From Prevotella sp. (GTDB taxonomy: Bacteria > Bacteroidota > Bacteroidia > Bacteroidales > Bacteroidaceae), in contig JAFRRN010000060.1 in assembly GCA_017428055.1 (NCBI GenBank), positions 1-54,869 of the forward strand: 54,869 bases of DNA, read 5' to 3'. The notes beneath the pieces were generated by a model. It saw only the letters and a program-made list of their open reading frames with translations. It had not been told where the DNA came from and did no database searches. The position numbers and the translations under genes are program-made. Below, one piece after another: positions 34,826 through 45,300 of the stretch; position 1 is the first letter of the stretch, and every line of letters starts with the position of its first letter.

Positions 34826-37066
34826 TTATTCGCCTTCAATGCCTTTTCCCTGTCTATATTCCGTAGGCGTAATGCCGAACATCTTCTTGAAATACTGGGC
34901 AAAATATCGTGGGGAGGCGAAACCACTTTGGAGGGAGATCTGACTAATAGGCTGTTCCGTCTCGCTTAACAGACGGGCAGCGTTTTTCAGACGGACGTTG
35001 CGCAGGAAATCGTTGGGGGTGATGCCGAGCATGGATTGTGTACGGCGGTAGAGGTTTGAGCGGCTCAAGGCAACATCGGAAGCCAGTTGGTCGACGGTGT
35101 AGTCGGTGTTGTCCAAGTTCTTCTCAATGGCTTTCATCAGACGGGCAACCAGCTCTTCCTCCTCCTTGTTAATGCTAATCTTGCTGGGGTCGATGTTGAC
35201 ATTCTCGGCAAATTGGTGGCGAGCTTCCTCGCGAAGTTCAAAGAGGTGGTTCACCTTTTTCTCGTTCTCTCGTTCCATCTGGGCTTTCTTCCACCTTAAA
35301 TAGAGTCTTATAAGTCCTATAAGACCCATGAATCCTATAAGACTGTAAGTCAGCTTTGCCCACCATGTTAACCACCAAGGCGGAAGAATCACTACACCAT
35401 ATCTTAACATTTCTCCCCACTCGCTATCAGCTATCGCCGCTTGTGCCTCTAATTCATACTCACCAGGCAAAAGGGCATTGTAATGAACGGTTATAACGCC
35501 TTCATAGCCCATGCCATATTGCCAATCACGATCAATGCCACGAAGCTTATATCGGTATCGAGTTTGTTCGGGCGAAGCGTAATTAAGGGCAGACATGTAA
35601 AAATCAAGGTGGTTTCTATCGTATGGCAATTGCAGGGAAGAATTGCTTTTCCTGTCGTATGAGGTTGGAATCCCATTTACATTGACAGACACAAGCCTAA
35701 CAGGCATAGACTTTCCCTTGGCGTTAAACCATTCGGGACGGAAAGCCACCGAACCGTCCTTATAATCAAATATGAGTTGTCCATCAGTTGACAAAAAAGC
35801 GGCTCGCTCTGCCATTGACGTTGACGGGACACCATCCGCTGAATTAAAATTGGTAATATACATTTGAGGAGAGATACGTGAAATGCCGGCAGCGGTTCCA
35901 ATCCACATATTTCCTTGAAAGTCTTGCACTAAACTCCTGATACAGACATTAGCAAGTCCATCCGATACAGAAAGGCGACGGACAGAATCCCCTTCCGCTA
36001 CAAACAGACCATTCTGCGTACCTATCCATAAACGATGTTCATCCAGAAACATACAATTATATTTGTCTGTGTAGCGAGAAATCACCCTACCCGGACGAAA
36101 CTCCTCTATGCGATTGTTGCGGTAGTCAAGCACCATGGCACCATTCTGGGAATAGACAACTGCCTTTTGCTCCTGAGGTAATGGACATGCACCTATCAAC
36201 AGGCGATAATTTTCCAGTTGTGGCAGTTTTTCATTCAGTGGCTGGAAAACATGTGTCTCTGGGTTGAAATAACCAAGATAGTGAGCGTGGTTGCAAAGGA
36301 GAAGGCGGCCATCTGGCAGTTCCGTGATAAAGAGCATCCGATTGTGTATGAAGCCTTTGGTATTGGCTTGGGTATATTGGGTCGGGGTGTTTGAATGGTC
36401 ATAACACAGCAATCCCTCCGGTGTACAAACCCACTTGCGTCCTTTTCGATCGGTCGTCCCCCGTGGAATGGATGTTTCTTTGTCTATACGTTGCATTTGG
36501 GGACGGGATGGTGCAACATAGTAAAGCCCGTTGGTCTGAGTACCTAACCAAATGCCACCTTGACGGTCAGTAATGGCACATGCCACTTTTGAATGTGCTC
36601 CAATGCTATCGGCTAACATCTGTATGTTATCGGCAGGATTTTCGTAGACCTCTTTGCCATTGGCCAATTGTTGCAACACATCATCTGTTTCTATCCGTTG
36701 TTTTACATCATACCGAAAAACAAGTGAATGAGCATCAAAAAGATATAGACGATAGAAGTCACGTAGCCATAACAATGAATCCCCTTGCCATCGATGAGCA
36801 TAACCTCTGTATTGGGAGAGAGGGTACGCCAGACTGTAGTCACAGGCAATCTCCGTAAAAGATTTCCCATTAAACAAGCCGAACATTCCCTCACAATTGA
36901 CGAGAATCTGTCCATTAGGCAGTTCTATTATTTGACGGACTTCATTTGTTTGCAACCCATCTTTCACTGTATAGTGACGCACTTGTTCGGAAACACCGAA
37001 AGCAAATGCATACCTATGGATGAAGAAACACAAAAACATCCACCATTTGACGTATCTGATGCCCAT
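34826..37066 (-). CDS. SusR-like membrane sensor with AraC-type DNA-binding domain
   Basis: 746 residues. N-terminal signal anchor, then a periplasmic two-propeller sensor (about 25-490) with repeated reg_prop-like blades (GGIWLGTQTNGLYYV, LWIGTQNGLFVAEGDSVRRL, GNMWIGTAAGISRI). A Y_Y_Y-type domain (about 500-570) and a single transmembrane helix (about 575-600, YSLIGFMGLIGLIRLYL) follow. A cytosolic linker leads directly to an AraC/XylS DNA-binding domain (about 645-740, SRSNLYRRTQSMLGITPNDFL and GFASPRYFAQYFKKMFGITP). No histidine kinase or receiver domain is present, unlike full hybrid two-component systems. Diverges from the polysaccharide operon at 37.3-45.9 kb, which it probably controls. 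Confidence 0.88.
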   Translation of the reverse strand: MGIRYVKWWMFLCFFIHRYAFAFGVSEQVRHYTVKDGLQTNEVRQIIELPNGQILVNCEGMFGLFNGKSFTEIACDYSLAYPLSQYRGYAHRWQGDSLLWLRDFYRLYLFDAHSLVFRYDVKQRIETDDVLQQLANGKEVYENPADNIQMLADSIGAHSKVACAITDRQGGIWLGTQTNGLYYVAPSRPQMQRIDKETSIPRGTTDRKGRKWVCTPEGLLCYDHSNTPTQYTQANTKGFIHNRMLFITELPDGRLLLCNHAHYLGYFNPETHVFQPLNEKLPQLENYRLLIGACPLPQEQKAVVYSQNGAMVLDYRNNRIEEFRPGRVISRYTDKYNCMFLDEHRLWIGTQNGLFVAEGDSVRRLSVSDGLANVCIRSLVQDFQGNMWIGTAAGISRISPQMYITNFNSADGVPSTSMAERAAFLSTDGQLIFDYKDGSVAFRPEWFNAKGKSMPVRLVSVNVNGIPTSYDRKSNSSLQLPYDRNHLDFYMSALNYASPEQTRYRYKLRGIDRDWQYGMGYEGVITVHYNALLPGEYELEAQAAIADSEWGEMLRYGVVILPPWWLTWWAKLTYSLIGFMGLIGLIRLYLRWKKAQMERENEKKVNHLFELREEARHQFAENVNIDPSKISINKEEEELVARLMKAIEKNLDNTDYTVDQLASDVALSRSNLYRRTQSMLGITPNDFLRNVRLKNAARLLSETEQPISQISLQSGFASPRYFAQYFKKMFGITPTEYRQGKGIEGE
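35306..35350. repeat. Five 9-base words encoding the transmembrane helix
   Basis: Plus-strand words TCTTATAAG, TCCTATAAG, ACCCATGAA, TCCTATAAG, ACTGTAAGT at exact 9-base period. In the minus-strand gene they encode SLI-GFM-GLI-GLI-R, the membrane helix of the sensor. Confidence 0.6.
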
Positions 37067-37087
37067 TATCTCTATCTATTTAATATG

Positions 37088-37095
37088 CAAAGATA
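37088..37095 (-). promoter_or_regulatory. Promoter -7 box for the sensor/AraC gene
   Basis: Reads TATCTTTG on the minus strand, 21 bases upstream of the ATG at 37066. Confidence 0.6.
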
Positions 37096-37232
37096 CTGAT
37101 TTTTCCCAATTCATCGACCGTATGGAGTAAAAATCGTACCAAACAAGTGATGTAATTATCCCAAAGTGCGCTTTGGACAAATATTACATATATAATGGGA
37201 TGATTGTTCATGAACTATAAATACTTTTCTTA

Positions 37233-37240
37233 TAATTTTG
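37233..37240 (+). promoter_or_regulatory. Promoter -7 box for the polysaccharide operon
   Basis: TAATTTTG (exact TAnnTTTG) lies 45 bases before ATG 37286. It overlaps the upstream in-frame start at 37238, making that start unlikely. A -33 TTTG is not evident, as expected for an activator-dependent promoter. Confidence 0.55.
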
Positions 37241-37285
37241 TCACTGAAATCAAACAACGTGGTATTAAATAGTGGTATTATATAT

Positions 37286-40141
37286 ATGAGAACAAAGAAC
37301 CTAACCTTCATGATTGTTATGCTAACCATTCTTGGAGTTCGCATACAAGCACAGAAAACTTTTAATCATCCTGGCAGTATCCTGTCGAAAAACGACTTGG
37401 AACGTATCAAACAGCATGTAAATGCTGGAGACGAGCCTTGGGCTTCATGCTGGAATGCATTTCAACAAGACAATTGCGCTAAACCTACCTATACCGCTAA
37501 AACCACAGCCGAGATTGGTGGAAGCGATGGGACACGGCAACGAGCTGCTACCGATGCATACGCTGCCATGCTGAATGCTATTGAATGGCATGTTACAGGA
37601 AATGTGACTTATGCCAATTGCGCCGCCCGTATTCTAACGGAATGGGGAAAGTCGTTGCAGACAGCCTCGGCAGAATTGTTCCAATATCCTTGTCGAGCCA
37701 TGATAGTAGCCGCAGAGTTGCTGCGCAACCATGACGGAACGTTTTATGAGGGATGGGCAGAGGCTGACCGAACGACATTCTTGGAGAAGGTGCGCACGGT
37801 GATGGTGCCAGCCTGCCGCAAGTTCTGTACGTATCAAGGGACACATCCGTCGTGGTACACGCCCTGCGCTTTGGCCGTGCTGGTTGGCGGCGTGCTATTG
37901 GATGATGAGGCGATGTATCAAGAAGGTTATGACTTGATGATGGCTACGAACCACTGGGACACGATGTATGGAGGCAGTATAGAGCCGAGCGGACAGATGC
38001 GCGAGATGGGAAGGGACAATGTACACGGCGGACTAACCCTCGGCGACATCACACAAGCTTGTCTCGTGGCATGGAACCAAGGTGATGATATGTTTAGCGA
38101 AGGTGGCAACCGTCTGCTCAAAGGCATGGAATATTGGTGCCGCTACAACACTGGGCATACGGACACACCTTTCGAGCCACTGGACTGTTCGGGACTTGAC
38201 AATGCCACAGGCTATTCCTTTTATTATATCTCTACCCACAACAATGGTTTTCGTCTGCAACCCGATGCTTGTGCCTTCGAAGCCGTCTATCACCATTATA
38301 AAGAGGTGAAGGGATTGGACGAAGCAGAGAACTTCCCTTACCTCGGCATCGCCGCCAAACTGGCACGTCCCGACAACCATGCCGACCAGATGCTGGGCTA
38401 CGGCACACTGCTATTTACCATTGATGTCGGAACATCGCCATATATGACCGAGAAGCCTGCGAAACCCGAAGAGGTGAAAGCCGAGGCGGGCGTGGGCTGC
38501 ATCTACCTCTCATGGAAGCACCCCGTACAGGAGGATGCCCGCGGCTTCAAGATTTACCGCTCCACCAACGGCACTTCGTTCTCGCTGTTGAAGACATGGG
38601 ATTACTACACCAACAACGAGTACAAGGATGAGGCTGTGGAGACTGGCAAGACTTATTATTATAAGGTGCAGTTGCTGAACCATGCTGGTTCAAGCGAACT
38701 GAGCGAGATTGTGAGCGCGACGGCTATAGAGCCTTCCGACGAGTTGCCTCTCTCGTGGAACTTCACTGCCATCGGCACCAAGTTGGGCGGCGCACGTTAT
38801 GCCGAGGCACAGGACACCTCGTTCATCGTTAGTGGAGCAGGAACGGACATTGGTGGAACTGCCGACAGCGAGGGTTTCCTCTATAAGAAGATTACTGGCG
38901 ATGCCACGCTGACCGTACGCCTCGTCTCCACCATCGAGGATTTTTACAAAGTCGGCATACAGATGCGAGGAACACTGGCAGCGGGAGCCCAGCGCATAGG
39001 CATCACCCTCGGCGAGAAGGGCTGCCGTATGTTGCGTACCTGTGTCCGTTCCTCTGCAAGCGGCAACACCTCTTGGGTGAATGGCACCAACTACGGACGA
39101 GCCCCACTGTGGATGCGCATCAGCCGCGAAGGCAACAAGTTCACCACTTACCTCAGTCGTGACAGCATCACATGGCACCAGTTGACCACTGCCACCGTCT
39201 CGATGCCCAAGACCTACTACGTCGGCATGACCTCCTGTTCAGGTAGCACCACGACGACCTATGCGGCTATCTTCGACCATGTGCGGCTCGACGGCACCGT
39301 AGCCACACCGACCTCCAAACCCTCTGCCCCCACCGACTTCACCGCTATATGGAGCGACACCGACGAGGCAACTCTGACGTGGAGTTCGGTGGCAGACGCC
39401 GATAAGTTTAATGTTTATAGGAATGAAATAATTATAGCCTCAACCCGCGCCACCCATTATGTTGACACGGAGGCCACGGCTGGCACATACTCCTACTACG
39501 TCACCGCCTCTAACGTCAAAGGCGAGAGCAAGGCCAGCACTATACGGAAAGTGACCACCGACAAAGTAGTGAAGATTATCGGCACCATCATTGGCACCAG
39601 CGGTAGCTATGGCAGCAATTCCTCCCGCACTGGCAAAGCTGCCCTCGACGGTAACCTTAATACCTTTTATGATGCTGCCAATGCCTCTGGCGACTGGGTA
39701 GGCTACAATCTCGGCACTCGCCACACGGCACAGGTGGTCTATGTCAAGTACGCTCCCCGCTCAGGCTACCCCACTCGCATGACAGGCGGTAAGTTCCAAG
39801 TGGCAAACGAGGCAGACTTCTCCGATGCCGTCACCATCGCCACCGTCCCCGAAGCACCAGCAGAAGGCATCCTCACTAAACTCACCGCTCCGAGCAGTAC
39901 AACCACGCGCTATCGTTACCTCCGCTACATCGGTCCCGACAACGGCAGTTGCAATGTCGCCGAAGTCCAGTTCTACGGGCAAAAAGTGGATGAAACGGAA
40001 ATGGGAATAGAGGAAGTGAAAAAAGAAAGAGATAAAGGTGAAAAATGGGCTGGTGCAGTGTATGATATGAGCGGACGAAGGGTGCAGCTGCCAACAAGCG
40101 GAATGTACATTGTAAACTGTCGCAAGGTAATCATAAAATAA
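37286..40141 (+). CDS. Secreted alginate-lyase-superfamily protein with FN3, DUF1349-like and discoidin-like domains
   Basis: 951 residues from ATG 37286, signal peptide MRTKNLTFMIVMLTILGVRIQA. Residues ~25-385 form an (alpha/alpha) toroid of the alginate-lyase superfamily (TYQGTHPSWYTPCALAVLVG, SGQMREMGRDNVHGGLTLGD), a probable polysaccharide lyase. An FN3 domain (about 400-480) and a concanavalin-like DUF1349-type domain (about 490-640) follow, then a second FN3 (about 650-725), a discoidin/CBM32-like domain (about 745-880) and a T9SS-like tail (GAVYDMSGRRVQL, SGMYIVNCRK). First gene of a three-gene operon, divergent from its likely regulator. The true substrate is unknown; the superfamily includes enzymes on several uronic acid polymers. 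Confidence 0.8.
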   Translation: MRTKNLTFMIVMLTILGVRIQAQKTFNHPGSILSKNDLERIKQHVNAGDEPWASCWNAFQQDNCAKPTYTAKTTAEIGGSDGTRQRAATDAYAAMLNAIEWHVTGNVTYANCAARILTEWGKSLQTASAELFQYPCRAMIVAAELLRNHDGTFYEGWAEADRTTFLEKVRTVMVPACRKFCTYQGTHPSWYTPCALAVLVGGVLLDDEAMYQEGYDLMMATNHWDTMYGGSIEPSGQMREMGRDNVHGGLTLGDITQACLVAWNQGDDMFSEGGNRLLKGMEYWCRYNTGHTDTPFEPLDCSGLDNATGYSFYYISTHNNGFRLQPDACAFEAVYHHYKEVKGLDEAENFPYLGIAAKLARPDNHADQMLGYGTLLFTIDVGTSPYMTEKPAKPEEVKAEAGVGCIYLSWKHPVQEDARGFKIYRSTNGTSFSLLKTWDYYTNNEYKDEAVETGKTYYYKVQLLNHAGSSELSEIVSATAIEPSDELPLSWNFTAIGTKLGGARYAEAQDTSFIVSGAGTDIGGTADSEGFLYKKITGDATLTVRLVSTIEDFYKVGIQMRGTLAAGAQRIGITLGEKGCRMLRTCVRSSASGNTSWVNGTNYGRAPLWMRISREGNKFTTYLSRDSITWHQLTTATVSMPKTYYVGMTSCSGSTTTTYAAIFDHVRLDGTVATPTSKPSAPTDFTAIWSDTDEATLTWSSVADADKFNVYRNEIIIASTRATHYVDTEATAGTYSYYVTASNVKGESKASTIRKVTTDKVVKIIGTIIGTSGSYGSNSSRTGKAALDGNLNTFYDAANASGDWVGYNLGTRHTAQVVYVKYAPRSGYPTRMTGGKFQVANEADFSDAVTIATVPEAPAEGILTKLTAPSSTTTRYRYLRYIGPDNGSCNVAEVQFYGQKVDETEMGIEEVKKERDKGEKWAGAVYDMSGRRVQLPTSGMYIVNCRKVIIK

Positions 40142-40151
40142 AACCGAGAAT

Positions 40152-42311
40152 ATGAAACGAATCCTATTACTACTGTTCGTACTCTGTGCAGAACAATTCT
40201 CAATTCTGAAATCGCAGACCATCTGCATCGAGACCCGTAGTACGCAACTCATTCTCAAGGTGAAGACCGACGGACGGCTCTACCAGACATGGCTCGGTTG
40301 CCGTCTGCAAACGGAGGAGGCCATTGGCGAGACCGACATGCCGCGCTCATCAAACACCAACATGCTGGGAAAAGGCTACGAGGTCTATCCCGTAATGGGT
40401 ACCGAAGACCATTACGAGCCAGCTTTCGAGATACGCCACTCCGACGGCAACCCGACGAGCGTATTGAAGTATGTCCGTCACAAACAGGAAAACAACGAAA
40501 CCACTATCGAGTTGAAAGATGACCTTTATCCCGTACACGTCGTGCTGCACTATGTCGCCTACCCCGAAGAAAACGTCATCAAACAATGGACAGACATCTA
40601 CCACGACGAGAAGGGCGAGGTAAACATTTCCCGTTACGCCTCAGGCATACTCTACTTCGAGTGCCAAGACTACTACCTCATGCAGTTCGCCGATGACTGG
40701 GCGAAGGAGATGCAGATAAAGGAGACCAAATTGGAATATGGTAAAAAGATTCTGGATACACGTCTCGGCACACGCTCGGCCATGATTACCCCACCGTACT
40801 TCATGGTGGGCATGGACGAGCCTGTGGCCGAGAATCACGGCGAGGTGCTGATGGGTACCATCGCTTGGACAGGCAACTACCGCATGACGTTCGACATAGA
40901 CCATAACAACTGCCTACGGGTCATCACCAGCATCAATCCCGACCAATCTCGCTACCTCTTGAAGCGTGGCGAGATGTTCCGCACACCTGAGTTCATTTGG
41001 ACACTCTCGCACAGCAGAACTGCACAGGGTAGTCGCGACATGCAGCAGTGGGTTATGCACCATCATCTTTATAAGGGACAGGACGACCGTTGGACGTTGC
41101 TCAACAACTGGGAGAACATCTACTTCCGCTTCGACGAGGAGAAGCTGCAAACGCTTTTCGGCGAGGCGAAAGAACTGGGCGTAGACCTATTCCTCTTGGA
41201 CGATGGCAGGTTTGGCAACAAATACCCGCGCAACAACGACCGCCAAGGACTTGGCGACTGGGAAGTCATGGAAAAGAAACTACCTAACGGCTTACCCTTT
41301 ACGGTCAAGAAGTGCGAGGAGCAGGGCATCGGTTTCGGCATCTGGATAGAGCCAGAGATGGTGAATCCCAATAGCGAACTCTACGAGAATCACCACGACT
41401 GGGTCATCGAACTGCCAAACCGCAAGACGTACTATTCCCGCCATCAGCTCGTACTTGACCTAAGCAACCCGAAGGTGCAGGACTTTGTGTTTGGGGTGGT
41501 AGATGGGCTGATGACCGAGTGTCCCAGCATCAAGTACATGAAGTGGGATTGCAACTCGCCCATGACCAACGTCTATTCTGCCTACGAGGGCATGAACCAG
41601 GGCAACCTCTTCATCGACTATACCCGAAGACTCTACAAGGTGCTTGACCGCATCCAGCAAAAGTACCCCGGCCTCGTGATGATGCTCTTCTCCAGTGGCG
41701 GCGGGCGTTCAGACCTCGGTGCCTTGAAATACTTCACAGAGTTTTGGTGCTCTGATGATACCGACCCCATCGAGCGGCTCTTCATCCAGTGGGGCTTCAG
41801 CTATTTCATGCCCGCTAAGGCGATGTGTTCGCACGTCACCGATTGGGACAAGCGAGCCAGCATCAAGTTCCGCACCGATGTCTGTTTCCCTTACAAACTC
41901 GGCTTCGACCTTGACCTACAGAAACACTCCAATGCCGACCGCGACTATTGCCGCCAAGCTGTCCGAGAGTGGAATCGCCTAAAGCCGATACTCTTCTCGC
42001 CCAACCTCTATCGCCTCGTGTCACCCTACGATGGCAATCACTGTGTCCTTATGCGCATCAGCGACGACAAGAGCCATGCCCTCGTCTTCGCCTACGACCT
42101 TCACCCCCGCTTTCGTGAGCATATTGCCACTATCCACCTACAAGGTCTCGACCCTCAAGCCCGCTATCACATCCGCGAAATTCTCTGTGTCGATCCGAAG
42201 AAGCCCTTCATCGACCACACCTTCACTGGCGAATACCTTATGGCCGTCGGTTTGCGCATACTTACCGACAAGGATATGACCAGCCACATCTTTGAAATTA
42301 CAAAAGAATAA
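40152..42311 (+). CDS. GH36 alpha-galactosidase, exported
   Basis: 719 residues. A signal peptide (MKRILLLLFVLCAEQFSILKS) includes two CAATTCT heptamers in its codons. The N-terminal beta-supersandwich domain is followed by a TIM barrel with LFLLDDGRFG, GFGIWIEPEMVNP, the nucleophile motif YMKWDCNSP (D466) and the acid/base region WCSDDTDPIERL (D535-D538), as in GH36 retaining alpha-galactosidases. SSGGGRSDLG lies between them. It would remove terminal alpha-galactose from oligosaccharides produced by its neighbours. Ten bases after the lyase-like gene and 14 bases before the fusion gene, so co-transcribed. Confidence 0.93.
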   Translation: MKRILLLLFVLCAEQFSILKSQTICIETRSTQLILKVKTDGRLYQTWLGCRLQTEEAIGETDMPRSSNTNMLGKGYEVYPVMGTEDHYEPAFEIRHSDGNPTSVLKYVRHKQENNETTIELKDDLYPVHVVLHYVAYPEENVIKQWTDIYHDEKGEVNISRYASGILYFECQDYYLMQFADDWAKEMQIKETKLEYGKKILDTRLGTRSAMITPPYFMVGMDEPVAENHGEVLMGTIAWTGNYRMTFDIDHNNCLRVITSINPDQSRYLLKRGEMFRTPEFIWTLSHSRTAQGSRDMQQWVMHHHLYKGQDDRWTLLNNWENIYFRFDEEKLQTLFGEAKELGVDLFLLDDGRFGNKYPRNNDRQGLGDWEVMEKKLPNGLPFTVKKCEEQGIGFGIWIEPEMVNPNSELYENHHDWVIELPNRKTYYSRHQLVLDLSNPKVQDFVFGVVDGLMTECPSIKYMKWDCNSPMTNVYSAYEGMNQGNLFIDYTRRLYKVLDRIQQKYPGLVMMLFSSGGGRSDLGALKYFTEFWCSDDTDPIERLFIQWGFSYFMPAKAMCSHVTDWDKRASIKFRTDVCFPYKLGFDLDLQKHSNADRDYCRQAVREWNRLKPILFSPNLYRLVSPYDGNHCVLMRISDDKSHALVFAYDLHPRFREHIATIHLQGLDPQARYHIREILCVDPKKPFIDHTFTGEYLMAVGLRILTDKDMTSHIFEITKE

Positions 42312-42325
42312 ACAGTATATTCCCT

Positions 42326-45300
42326 ATGAAACGCTTCGTCTTTACACTTGCGCTCTTTTGCGCCAATCATTTATTGTCCATTATTCATTGTTCATTAGCG
42401 GCTGCACAAGCCCAAATAGTGCAGGAATACAAGATGTCCGGCCCCTACGAGGTGGTTGCCCGTGACGGACAGTACCGTAGTTCAAAGGCGGGTAGTGAGC
42501 GCGACATGAAAGCGGCACTCGACTTTGCACTGAAAGGAGAAACGGAAAATGCCTTGAAGATTGTCAATGCTTACGCCACGACCCTGCAACGGTTTGATGG
42601 TCATGACGCACCACTCTGTACCATCCAAGCCTATTGGTTAATAAGGGCTATGACCCTTTTGAAAAATGATGAATCCGTCGGTATGAAAGCCCCTCTACAG
42701 ACAGGTTCCTCACTGTTCGATCTTCATTCCTCATTCATTAGACGCGCCATCCTTCCAACCATCGACCAGTTTGAGGCGAATAGCCCTTACGCCAACGGCA
42801 ATTGGGGAGCCATCGTGAACAGATGCCGCATGGCTTGCGCCATTTTCCTCGAAGATTCAATACTCTATCGGAAAGCCGTGGATTATTACTTGAATGGCTA
42901 CGACAACGGGGCATTGCCCTGGTACATCGGTGAGACGGGGCAATGTCAAGAGACGGGGCGCGACCAAGGACATGCGCAGTTGGGCTTGGAGGCGATGGCT
43001 GACATCTGCGAGTTGGCGTGGCAGCAAGGCGATGACCTTTGGAGCGCACTCGACAATCGACTGATGAAAGGTTTTGAATATTCCGCTCGCTACAACTTGG
43101 GGTACGATGTTCCCTTTGAGACATGGACCGACTGCACGGGACTGTATAACGACTGGAATGAGCCTGGAGAAATGGGGCGAGGAAAGCTGTGGGACATCTA
43201 CCAAAAACCCTACAATCATTATGTGAAGGTGAAAGGGCTGTCAATGCCTTACACGGAAAAGGTATTGAACTTACAAGCAAAGGCGGAGCGAAAAGGTGAG
43301 AGCCGTGAAACACAAGCACCTGGCGTGAAGGAAGGGGTGAAATTGCACCAACTATTTACCTATCCCGCTCCTGATGGTGCTCCGTTGAAACACGACTACG
43401 ATGTGTTCATCCAACCACGTGGAGGTAAGGAATGGACAAAGATTGACACCTATATGGCAAAAGTCAATGCCTCCATCGGTAATAAGAAACACGCCATCAG
43501 TGAAATCTCATACGCATTCTTCGACTTCACGGGGGATGTCTTCGTGCGAGTGGTTTGCAAAAACAAGAAGTTCAAGCAAGCCCGAATCCGTCCCGACTAT
43601 CGCGGGACGATTGCAAACATACGGAATGACTCCACGGTACAATTCCTATTGTTCCAACCCGAAAACGTGAGTGTCGAGTTTGATGGTAACATCACCAATA
43701 ACCTATTGCTTTTCACATCGAAGCCTACCGTCACGATGGAGGAAGCCAAAAAGCAAGCAAAGAAAGACAAACGGCAATTCGTTTATTATGCCCCTGGGTT
43801 CTACAGCGAAGACACGATTCGCATTGCTTCGAACACAACTGTCTATCTCGCTGGCGGTAGTTATTTCACTGGAACATTCGCCATTGAGGATGCTCATGAC
43901 GTGAGCATCCTTGGGCGAGGCATTGCTCGCCCCGTCAGAGGTTACGAGGGGTGTCATATTTACCGTAGCCGAAACGTGTTGGTTGACGGATTAATCCTCA
44001 ACACCTGCCCCGTGGGGGAATGTGATGGCGTGACCCTGCACGATGTGCGTAGCATCTCGCATCCAGGATGGGGCGACGGGCTGAATGTATTTGCATCCTC
44101 GAATGTGTTGTACGACCGCGTGTTCTGCCGTAATAGCGATGATTGCACCACCGCATACGCCACGCGCAAAGGCTTCAACGGTTCCACCCGTCATGTACGG
44201 ATGCGTAACTCCATTCTTTGGGCAGACGTTGCGCATCCCATCTTCATTGGCATTCACGGCAATCCCGAAGTGGGTGACACCATTGAACACCTTGTATATG
44301 AGAACATAGACATACTGGGACAGGCTGAGCCACAAGTAGATTATCAAGGTTGTCTCGCCATCAATTGCGGTGATGGCAACGTGGTGCGTGACGTACTCTT
44401 TGACAACATCCGCATTGAGCAGATAGAAGACGGTTGCATCACGCAAATAAAGGTGGGCTACAACCAAAAATACTGCACGACTCCAGGCAAGGGTGTAGAG
44501 AACATCACATTCCGTAATGTCCGTTATCACGGCAGCACACCAAATCTCTCTATCATCAATGGCTACGACGCCAACCACTCCGTACGCAACGTAACCTTTG
44601 AAGGACTGAAAATCAACGGACAGGTCATCAGCGACGATATGGCCGACAAGCCACGTTGGTATGCTACTGCCGACTACGTACCTATGTATGTGGGCAACCA
44701 TGCCAGCGGCGTAGTATTCAGCAAGGAAATCGGACAGTTCAATGTGAATCAACAATTGGCTTATTGTGGAACGCAGGTGGATCGTGCCTTGGAGGCTTTG
44801 CGCCCCTACGACTTCACGATGATGCCGAGGAATATATTGGAGGGACAGCAGAAATGGAATCTGCGCAAAGCCTGTGCGGAGGAATGGTGCTCGGGGTTCT
44901 GGCCAGGCATCCTATGGATGGACTACGACTACACCCGTAGCAAAGCCGTGATGAAAGCGGCAACGGGTTACACCCAAGCACTCAGTTTCCTGCCATCACA
45001 ACGCATCTTCGACCATGACTTGGGCTTCATTACCATCAATTCGTTCCTGAAAGGATATGAACAGACAAAGGATGTGCGATACAAGCAACTCGCCCTGCAA
45101 GCAGCCGATACCCTTGCCACCTTATATAATCATAAGGTAGGCACAATGCTCAGTTGGCCACGCCATGTGAAAGACTATGGTGGGCACAACACCATCATGG
45201 ATAACATGATGAACTTGGAACTGCTTTTCTGGGCGGCTCAAAATGGCGGTTCACAACGTTTGCACGACATTGCTGTCCGTCATGCTGAAACAACCATGCG

